Source: Parasponia andersonii
Taxonomy: Eukaryota > Streptophyta > Magnoliopsida > Rosales > Cannabaceae
Assembly: GCA_002914805.1 (NCBI GenBank)
Contig: JXTB01000139.1
Span: 767,376 to 831,375 of the forward strand
Direction: 5' to 3'
DNA: 64,000 nucleotides
The translations under genes were made by a program, and so were the position numbers. Of this stretch, positions 56,040 through 64,000 are shown piece by piece. The notes beneath the pieces are model-generated. The model saw only the letters and a program-made list of their open reading frames with translations. It searched no databases and was not told where the DNA came from. Numbering within the stretch: position 1 is the first letter of the stretch; each line of letters starts with the position of its first letter.

Positions 56040-56099
56040 ATTTTTATTGTGCTTTCATTGAAACTTTCTCTCTCATTTTGTTCATCTCACTACAAGAAA

Positions 56100-56290
56100 T
56101 ATGATTTTTATTGACGGACTACTAATAGTCCGTCGGTGAAAGCTTACATTTGCCGACGGGTTTAAGTGAAACCCGTCGGCAAAAGATTGCTGAAAAAATT
56201 AATTATTGGGCATTATTTACTGACGAGTCTCTGTCGGTGTAGTGTCAATACGCTGACGAATGAACGGTTTCTGCCGACAAATGTCAATTT
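56100..56290. repeat. CACTA left subterminal inverted repeats
   Basis: Short hairpins: GACGGACTA...TAGTCCGTC at about 56115-56135, then TTTGCCGACGGGTTT paired with AAACCCGTCGGCAAA at about 56150-56185. Such motifs are the TNPA-type binding sites in En/Spm elements (family knowledge). Confidence 0.8.
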
Positions 56291-56299
56291 TTTAATTAA

Positions 56300-57480
56300 A
56301 AAATAAAAAGAAGTAAAACGACGTTGTTTTGAAATAGAATTATGATAAAAACCTACGACTCCTCTTTTATTCTTCCGCCGCTCAATCTCTCTGTTTCTTT
56401 CCTATGAAGCTCGTTCTCTCTCTCTCTCTCTCTCTCTAATCTCAAGCTCTCTCTCTGTTACTCTCCTCAAGATCTCTCAATCCCTTGAACTCTCTCTTTC
56501 TTCTCTAGCACTAGCTTCTGTCTCAAGCCAAAATAATAATTTGGTATTAAAAATTACTGAATTCTAATGCCGTCATTAGATCCACTCGGACCCTAAATCG
56601 TTAGGTACCAAACTTTTTGTATGACCCAAATCTCTCTTATTCTTCTTCAATCTTCAAAATTTGAATTATGCTTACTATTAGGGTATATCTGCTGAGCCCG
56701 ATTGAGTTTCTCATTTTCGAAGGCTTCAAATTGTTTTTCTATATTATTTGGCTCATTTTTTTAAAATTTAAATTTAATTTTTTGTTGAGACAGTGGAAGA
56801 AAGTGTGTAATATGTTTGGATTTTAATATTTTTGTATGATTCAGAGTGTGAAATGGTGATTTTGGAGTCTGTAGTCCGTAGGATTATGATTTTATTTATT
56901 ATTATTTTTGTATGATTTTATTTATTTATTTATTATCTATAGACACACGTGATTATATTGTCATTCATGTAAAACTCTATTAAAATTCTCACAATGCTCT
57001 ATTCCAATCAGTCTTAAGTTCAAAAAAAAAAATCGATCTCACTTTGTCAACTTGTTAGTAATGTTTATATATTCGAATCTTTCATTTTAAGTATCATGTT
57101 GAGTGAATATTATTTGACGGTGCTCTCTGAAAAAAAATTGACCAAATATTTTAGAAGGTTGAAATTTTAGAAGAAACAATCCAAATTAGGATGCAACACC
57201 AATAAATAACTATGAGATGAAGTTGGATGTAAATTTGTGTGTGCGAGTGTGTTGTGTATAAATTGTTCTCAAAATTGGTTGTTTCCTATCAGGTCAAAAA
57301 CCTACCTAAACATCTCAATTAGGGCTATCTGAACAAGTTTTGAAAAAAAAATGCTTTCATGAAAAGTACAATAATTATTATGACAATGTTAATAGTAATA
57401 AAAACAATATATCTTATCATCAGATGTTTACTCTAACACACTCATAATTGAAAACTTTCAAGGGAATAATTGCACCAATA
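56300..57480 (+). other. CACTA internal region, promoter-like start, no coding supported
   Basis: A CT-rich leader-like segment with a (CT)n tract (about 56418-56437 and 56450-56500) follows the subterminal repeats. It resembles a 5' UTR for a lost plus-strand transposase gene. The rest is AT-rich without recognisable coding. Confidence 0.4.
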
Positions 57481-57494
57481 CATTCACCCTAATG

Positions 57495-57720
57495 TTATAC
57501 AGTCTGATGCCATATAAAATCAGGGGTTTGCTTCTTCAGATCTGTCATAAATATTCTTGATCCCTGCTTGAAAAAAAATTTATTTGGAGGGTGAAGCTTA
57601 CTTCCTAATGATACACAAGATGCTTGCCTAGTTGTCACAATCCATAAAAGTTTGCTTGCATAAAATCTCAATGCAATCAATTCCTCTTTTACCAAAGTGG
57701 CAAACATTGTTTACATAGAA
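57495..57720 (-). pseudogene. Unidentified exon-like open segment inside the CACTA element
   Basis: A 70-codon minus-strand frame, and within it an exon-like piece after TTTTTTTTCAAGCAG at about 57560. I do not recognise the protein. It is in the same orientation as the FANCD2-like exons 600 bp away, so it could be more captured sequence or intron. No function is proposed. Confidence 0.25.
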
Positions 57721-58333
57721 ACCATCTTAGAGTGATGCTTATATCAATTATCAAGAAGCAATAATTCTTAAGCATACCCTCTATATGTATTATGTACCGA
57801 GACTTTTAAGTTCCCTAGAAACTTTTAAACTGATTTCAAATGTCATGATATACATAATGCTTTCTACCATAAAGGGGTTTAAAAAACAGAAAAGCTACAT
57901 AATGAAGTGATGTTTTAGATTGATAAAACAAGACACAATCTAACCCTTATGCTTATTGATTTCATCATATTAAATCTATATCCCATATTATAACAATTTT
58001 TAATAGATCTCCTTCAGATAACATAATATACTTCTTTTCACGGAAATAGCCATTCTTCCTTAACCAAATTCAGACCACTTTGTGTGTGTTAAATATTGGT
58101 CCAAGCTTAATGACCCTGAAGTAACCCAACCAAGAACTTTTGTCTATCTTCTTCTACATCATGCATGGTATCACCAGCATTGAAAACGCAAATTGAAAAC
58201 CTTAACCGCAATATACTAATATACTAGTGATTATGTTCTGTGTGTTGATATGTAGCTGGACCTCTATAAGAAGGTCAGTGTCGTATTTATTATTGATGAT
58301 ATTATCACCTGGTACCAAGTAATCCAAACTTTA

Positions 58334-58689
58334 ACTGATATTGGATTCTACCAGAGATACGGATGGCGAGGTACCATTTTTTGCATCACCAAGACAGGAA
58401 ACTATCTTTAGGGTGCCAATGAGACCCATCTTCTTGAACTTGAGATCTGTATAACTAACCTGCACGTTAGGAAAGTGAAAAAGGTTAATGTTCTAATTTA
58501 ATCAATGTATTGATGAGGAATGAGTTTTCTACATCTGTAATATTATTAGAAATATTAGTTCCATGCTAAGGGCACAAACCATGATACCTATTTCCGGACA
58601 ATAATCAAAAGTTCATTAGCAAAAGAAGATCCGTATGATTCTGCACTAGATCGAGCATATAGTGCCAGTTGGCTAAAAACCTCATAGAC
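58334..58689 (-). pseudogene. FANCD2: Two-exon FANCD2-like gene fragment captured in the CACTA element
   Basis: Exon A (58689-58588, 34 codons) follows a GTGCAG acceptor and reads VYEVFSQLALYARSSAESYG, then ANELLIIVRK, then a TAG where the family has Gln. A GT...AG intron (58587-58460) follows. Exon B (58459-58334) reads VSYTDLKFKKMGLIGTLKIV, then SCLGDAKN, and ends at TAA. The pair matches the 'VIRKQ.S...FKYK.IGIIG' region of FANCD2, the monoubiquitinated Fanconi protein of interstrand-crosslink repair. Retention of an intron argues for DNA-level capture, not retroposition. The rest of the gene is absent, so it is a fragment. FANCI is a less likely alternative. Confidence 0.6.
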
Positions 58690-59712
58690 CTGCACTTCAG
58701 TAAAGCCAATGAAAAGGGAAGAATGAACATTTTAAGTCCTTTGAATCACAAACAAACACAGTGTCCTATCTTGTGCAAATTTTCAATATTAAATCCCTCC
58801 AAGTAATCCAATATACCTGGTTTGAGAACAAAAAACACATCAAGAAGACCCAAATTAGGATACCAAAATTAGATTGGCAGGAAAAGTGAACATGCACACA
58901 CAGATTCTGGTCTTTAAATAAAGCCCATTCTTTAATGTGGGTGAATTAGGCCGATGAGAGAAGTGGTCCAATAAACCCAAAATTGATCTAGAAAGTAATT
59001 ATCATTATCTGTCATCTGTACACTAGTCTAGAACGTTCTATAAATGGGTCTTCAAATTTGAAACAATACAAAAATAATAGTAATAACAATAAAAAAAAAG
59101 TTCCAAAGCTTAAGCAAAAAGAAAGGAGAAAGAGAGAAATGGGATAGCAATTAATTAAGTATTGGTTTTGCTATCCAACTTCAAATTTACTTCCAAATTT
59201 CGAAGGTATATGATTTTTAATTCATTTATTAATTTTAACTATGTTTTGTGAAAATTAAAATAGAAAATTATTCTATTTTTCTTTTCTTTTATTTTTTTTT
59301 TTGGTTTTTGTAATTGAGCTTTGTTTGTAAAATTTTCAAGATTGATTTCTTTTATGATTATATTGAATTATGTAGTTTTTCTTTCAAGGATGAATTATGT
59401 AGTATCAAGTACGGGATTAGTCTGAAACAACTCTGAAATATTTTAGTTTATATATTTTAGATATATATTTTAGTTTTATATCTAATTTGTATTATAATGT
59501 AGGTGATTTTGTTGTGGAAATGTACATATACTTGGCTTCAAATGTTGTGTGCGCACATATATGCACACACTTGGTATTAAGTGTCGAGTGTGCACACTTA
59601 GTGTGTACACCTCTTGGTACTCAGTGCCGTGTGTGCAGCTTGTTAGACATAATTTTTGGAACATATGTTCATCATTTTATTCACCAAAATGTGTAATAAA
59701 ATATTGAACCCC

Positions 59713-59805
59713 AAAAAAAGAGGAGGGAACTTGTACCGTCTTTTGGAGGATCCTTAGTGGTTAGGATCCCCTAAAAGCGGTACAAGTTCCCTCCGTTTTT
59801 TTTTT
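59713..59805. repeat. Near-perfect 41-bp-arm hairpin inside the CACTA element
   Basis: Left arm 59713-59753 and right arm 59764-59805 are inverted copies around a 10-bp loop (TTAGTGGTTA). The GC-richer core GGAGGGAACTTGTACCG is identical in both arms. Poly-A and poly-T form the outer ends. A transcript from either strand would fold into a long hairpin. No direct repeats flanking it are obvious. Confidence 0.9.
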
Positions 59806-60383
59806 GCACTTAAAATTTTATCCCTTAAAAATTTTAGATTTCATAATATACATAATAATTTTTAATATTAGATTAAAATCATAGTAAATAAAAATTGTGT
59901 ATTAAATAAAAAATAATCATATGACACCTAAAATGATAAAACACCCCTATAAGACATAAAACATGCTAAATTTTCCAAAATAACCCTAGATATCGATATC
60001 GACTTCTGAATTATCCCATTTTGATAATTTGGGATTACACATTATGTGTTGTCGTTTGCTTATAAACATTATTCTCTGGTCGAGTTCTGATGGTATCTCC
60101 TTGTATTCTCCAAGTATTTACAAATATGTAGCACACTTAGGAGAGCTGTGCGGAGTTGCTGCCGGAATTTCGGTGTGAACAGAATAATGTTTGAGTGAAT
60201 GATGGACCATATAACAAAGTAATCTTGAATAGGATAGGGCCTTACCTTTTAGTAGTGGAGTGATAAAATGGATTTAGGACACATGCACATGGAAGCACTT
60301 ACATATTAGCTATATATATACCTATATGTCATTGTATGCACTCTTTACCGATAATTGTTCTTTGTTATATGTGGACAATATAA

Positions 60384-61102
60384 GATAGACATCGACAAGA
60401 GTTGGATGAGCATAAAGAATCGATTGCCAGCTCAATAAATGTAACACCCAGAATTGTGGTGTCCGTGTTCCTGGATCTGATGGGAACTATTTCTATGATA
60501 TACTGAAATAAGTTCTAGAGTTGTCATATATTAAAGGGTGCAACGTGGTATTGTTTAGATACAGGTGGTTCGACACTGATCCAAGAAAAAAACGGATTCA
60601 GCTAGATAAACAATTCACAAGTATATACACAAGTGCTTACTAGTACAAAGATGACCCATTTATACTTGCATCGCAAGTAAAGCTGATTTATTACATCAAT
60701 GATGATAAGAATGAGCCATTGTGGAAACTTGTTAACAAGTATACGCCTTGAAACATATGGGACTTTCCAGATGCGATAAATGTTTCTGATATTGCATCAA
60801 CAAGCATCGACGTTCATATTTTGCAAAAAGCAAATTCTTGGTCACTCCAATTGTGGGTTGAGCTTCCAGAAATGAAAAATGTTCGATTTCATCGGGAAGA
60901 TGTCGAATCAGATAAAGTTGACAATATTGATGACCTTATCTGTCAAGCTCATGCTGTGACCCCTAATGACTTCTTAGTTGATGATGATGAGTTTGAAGAT
61001 GATACTTTAGAGGAATATAATGATGAAGAAGTTAAACTTGATGATGATAGTGATACAAGTTCTGAAGAAGAGAATGAAATATCTGATAATATAACATAAT
61101 TT
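60384..61102 (+). pseudogene. TNP2-type transposase remnant: N-terminal motif fused to DUF4216 tail
   Basis: At about 60388-60430 the frame reads DKSWMSIKNRLP, the N-terminal transposase-associated motif. It runs within 40 codons into the C-terminal DUF4216 domain: NCGVRVPGSDGNYFYDIL, FRYRWFDTDPRKKRIQLD, YKDDPFILASQVKLIYYIND and the acidic tail to 61099. The several hundred residues of catalytic transposase between them are missing, and stops occur at about 60509, 60640 and 60748. It cannot encode an active transposase. Confidence 0.82.
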
Positions 61103-61200
61103 TATATTCTAATGTGTGTAGAGTTTTGAAAATTTTGTGTTTATTATATTTTATATTGCTATGTAACGTTTCTAAACTATGATACTGTTTTTTTTATAGG

Positions 61201-62723
61201 ATGTCTAACCACGAGAGCGCTCCCCTAGCAACTAGTACTGCCTCCGGTACCAGCTTTAGAGATGATTGACAAGATCCCAAGGGAAAGAGGGTTAGAGAAG
61301 AGACAAGAGGTTGTTCGGTCGAAAAAGAACTTAGGAGGCTTAAGATTGACCGATTGAAGGTCAAATTTTGTGAGAAGACAGGAAAGCCTATCTTGGATCA
61401 TGGCAAGATGTTTTTGAACATTCTTGCCAAGACGGTTAGAGACACCATCCAGCTTTCACTCCAACGTGGAAGGATGTGAAGAAAGAAGACATTGAGCTCA
61501 TCTTGAACCGGATAGAGGTGAGTGAGTTTCCTAAAAGATTATTTTAAGCTATTTTAATAAAAGCCTTTATTAATAATTGTCCATTTTAATTTTGCAGATG
61601 AAGTTTGATTATCCTCGGTCCAATGCACTCTTCATGGACTCTATTGAGCAGTCCATGATGGCATATTTACGGGATTGGCGTAACATGATGCGGAATCATT
61701 TTACGAAAATGGGGGGTAAGAGGGATATGACTTTTATTAAGGCCAATCCGTACAAGAACGTTCCCTTCGATTAGTGGAATATTTTGTGCGATTGTTTCGG
61801 TTCTCAAGAGTTTGAGGTAATTAACATGCTTTTACAAAAAAAAAAAATGAATTATTAAGAATAAATGATAATTAATGGTGAAATTAATAACTTGTGTATT
61901 TTTGCAGAAAGTCTTGACACAGAACTCGAAAAATCGGTCTAAGCAATTGTATCTACCTGCACAGGGGTCGTCTAGCATGATTAGCCAGATGAAGGCAAAG
62001 GTTAGAAAGTCAAACATTTTCTCTAATCAGTACAAAATATTCTATATCCAATTAATCTATCTTTTGTTTCCTACTTTTCATAGGGTAACCCAGAGACCGT
62101 AGAGGTTATGAGCCCTATCGACTACTTCGAGAGCCATCATCTCAAGCCGTCTGGTTGGTGAAACGAGTACACCCAAGAGAAACATGTAAGAATTCATTCT
62201 GTTTGTTTAAAATATTTAATTTGCATATATAAATTATAATTACTTTAATTTTTATTTTATTTTGTAGGCGGAGATGGTTATGTCTAGGGTGGAGGCACTC
62301 ACTCAAACTCAGTCTCGTGCTCAGTCTGAGCTTGGAGATGGTGCCTCGTTTGCTGAGTCTGTGGTGGGGCCTGAACAGGTTGATGAATTTCAAATCGTGT
62401 CCAAGGCTTTAGGGACTAGGTCTAGGTGGCAGAAAGGGTTAGGATCACTCCCTCGGCTGAAAAGTATAGGAGGACAGAGGGCTGCCAGTACGGGACAAGT
62501 CACTGAGACAATCGCCACCTTGAAGCAGCAGCTAGCTGAGAAGGATGCGGAGCACGCACGACGGATCGACAAGTCTCAGCGACAAATGGCCGAAAAGGAA
62601 GCAGAGGACCAATGCTGTCTTGAGGAGACTCAGCGACAACTCAACGAGCAAAATCAGATGTTTCAAACATTAATTACAAAACTTGGCATCGAGATGCCAC
62701 CATCTCCATGTCCAGAATTGTAA
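61201..62723 (+). pseudogene. CACTA second gene, Transposase_24-type (TNPA-like), broken
   Basis: Five exons with GT-AG introns: 61201-61517, 61598-61816, 61908-62000, 62084-62185 and 62268-62723. Motifs: ERRLKI-type basic N-terminus (KELRRLKIDRLKVKF), DVKKEDIELILNRIE, MMAYLRDWRNMMRNHF, SMISQMKAKGNPETV, and a C-terminal coiled coil (EKDAEHARRIDKSQRQMAEK). The family is the plant Ptta/En/Spm Transposase_24 group, thought to bind subterminal repeats. Damage: a TGA at about 61267, a frameshift near 61450, a TAG at about 61772 and a TGA at about 62159. The last exon is fully open. Confidence 0.83.
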
Positions 62724-62929
62724 ACATTTTTTATTTTATAACATGTTCTAATTTTAGATACAATTTGTATATTTTCTTTATTTATTAAAATTTGTATTAA
62801 TATATCTTCTTCCAAATTTTAATATATTAGGTAACTAAATTAATTATTAATTATTATTAATTAATTAATAATTATAACAATCAATTAAATAATTTTTTTT
62901 AACAAATTAATAAAATTTCTGCCAATGCA

Positions 62930-63450
62930 GAAATTTTCTAGATATTTTCACCGACGCATTTTGTCGTCGGAAAATGTATTGTATATTTTTAAATTATCTC
63001 TTCAATAACTTTCACCGATGCATTGATGCGTCGGTAATTGTTTAACTCTCACCGACGGAGAAACGCGTCTATGAATGTTAACTTTCACTGACGAAGAAAC
63101 GCGTCTCTGAATGTTAATTTTCACCGATACGTTTATTCGTCGGTGAAAGTTAACATTCACAAATGTGTTTCTCCGTCGGTAAAAATAATATTTTCGCCGA
63201 CGCTTTTACTCGTTGGTGAAAGTCAAGTAGATTTCGAATTTGGGCATATTTTCCTAGACGGAAAACTTTTGCCGATGTAAACCGTGCGTCCGTAAAACTC
63301 ACTAATACATCGATAAAGGTTACTTTTACCGACGAAATTAAATTTATGTCGGTAAGTTACATTTAGCTACGGTCTTACACCGACGATAGTTGCCGACGAA
63401 GAATTGCATCGACAATTATTAAATACGTTTCCCCGACGTTTTATGTTAGT
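62930..63450. repeat. CACTA right subterminal repeat array
   Basis: About ten copies in both orientations of TTCACCGACG and its complement CGTCGGTGAA, with variants such as CACCGATGCATTGATGCGTCGG. They mirror the shorter array at the left end. Confidence 0.85.
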
Positions 63451-63464
63451 CTTTCTTTGAGTCG

Positions 63465-64000
63465 GTCCCTTTTATTTTCTATTAGAATCTAAATATACTT
63501 CATTCACATATTGCTAAGTCCAAATAGTAATATCATTTCATAACAACTATATTAAATTAATATTAATAAATTAAAATAATAAAATAATTAAAATTAAAAT
63601 ATTAAATGTAAAAATCCAGAATTTTCGAGGGTAATTTGGACATTTTACTAATTTTTTGGATATAATATTATGGAGATTAATTTGTAAAAGTTTTGTGCTG
63701 AGGGACTAAATTGTAATTTTTGGAGGACTAGATTGATAGAAATTTGAAATTTTGGGGACTTGTATGTAATTTTTGAAAAATTGCACAGCCCATTGAAAAT
63801 AGGCCACGTGGCCTGTTCACTCATTTCTCTCTCTCTTCTCTCTCTTCTCCCCCGATCTCTCTCTCTCTCTCTCTGCGTTTCTCGGCCGCACCACCGGAGG
63901 AAGCCGCCACCGTCCGCCCGTGCCACCGACTGGCGTCAACTCGCCAGGCCGCGCCGAAGCTCTGCCATCCCTCGCCAGCCGCCGCCATCGCCTGCAACGC
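63465..64000 (+). other. LTR- or promoter-like sequence running off the window
   Basis: After an AT-rich stretch come phrases such as GAGGGACTAAATTGTAA, common in plant gypsy LTRs. Then come a 14-bp palindrome AGGCCACGTGGCCT (63803-63816, G-box core), a (CT)n tract and a GC-rich end that could be a 5' leader or the start of coding. It could be the start of another LTR retrotransposon or a host gene. The window ends before this can be decided. Confidence 0.4.

Larger units (their letters stand above)
56088..63464 (+). mobile_element. Defective CACTA (En/Spm-type) transposon carrying host-gene sequence
   Basis: The left terminus CACTACAAGAAAT (56088-56100) is the canonical CACTA end. It is followed by subterminal hairpins with GTCCGTCGG and GCCGACGGG motifs. 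The right end near 63452-63464 (TTTCTTTGAGTCG) is a degenerate inverted copy. It is preceded by many subterminal CACCGACG/CGTCGGTGAAAG repeats at about 62940-63440. Inside are remains of a TNP2-type gene and a Transposase_24-type gene on the plus strand, and FANCD2-like exons on the minus strand. The 3-bp TSD could not be confirmed (TCT before the left end, GTC after my right end). Confidence 0.85.

Noticed and set aside
59487..59696. Small Cys/His-rich gene in the CACTA element
   Set aside because: The frames come from repeated TGTGCACAC/GTGTGCGCAC motifs on both strands; a simple repeat artefact.

Overview
This is a nuclear genomic window from a eudicot plant; the species cannot be named from the sequence alone. 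The evidence is three GT-AG intron-split host genes of plant type, very AT-rich intergenic DNA, telobox motifs upstream of housekeeping genes, and plant lineages of transposons: Tekay-type and Athila-type Ty3/gypsy elements, tRNA-derived SINEs, CACTA and fold-back MITEs. There is no CRISPR, operon or other prokaryotic structure.

Layout. (1) 1-9684: a spliceosomal PRP4-type protein kinase gene on the minus strand (12 coding exons, 9684 down to 3556), with possible spliced 3'-UTR pieces down to about 1100. (2) 10595-36965: a 26-kb nested retrotransposon block. The outer element is a degenerate Tekay/Del-like chromovirus (minus strand, LTRs of about 2.5-2.65 kb, 5-bp target-site duplication with one mismatch). 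An 11-kb Athila-like element (14459-25496, minus strand) sits in its RNase H-integrase linker. A second chromovirus (28302-33843, plus strand) sits in its gag. The 5' LTR of that second chromovirus in turn carries a 170-bp SINE with a perfect 16-bp TSD. (3) 37674-38200: a MITE with a perfect 9-bp TSD. (4) 39624-42036: a small heavy-metal-associated (HMA) domain gene on the minus strand. (5) 44221-48135: a BAH plus Agenet chromatin-reader gene on the minus strand. (6) 48.4-56.0 kb: AT-rich intergenic DNA with tandem repeats, a SINE and a fold-back MITE. (7) 56088-63464: a defective CACTA transposon with the remains of a TNP2-type gene and a Transposase_24-type gene on the plus strand. In the opposite orientation it contains two adjacent exons resembling the DNA-repair gene FANCD2, plus a near-perfect 41-bp-arm hairpin. 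(8) The last 500 bp is LTR- or promoter-like and runs off the window.

The three host genes are unrelated in pathway: splicing kinase, metal-binding protein, histone-mark reader. All lie on the minus strand. Every retrotransposon coding region carries stops or catalytic substitutions, so none looks autonomous. I did not find a convincing new molecular system. The most interesting items are the CACTA element with the captured FANCD2-like fragment, the hairpin inside it, and the fully resolvable insertion history of the nested retrotransposons.
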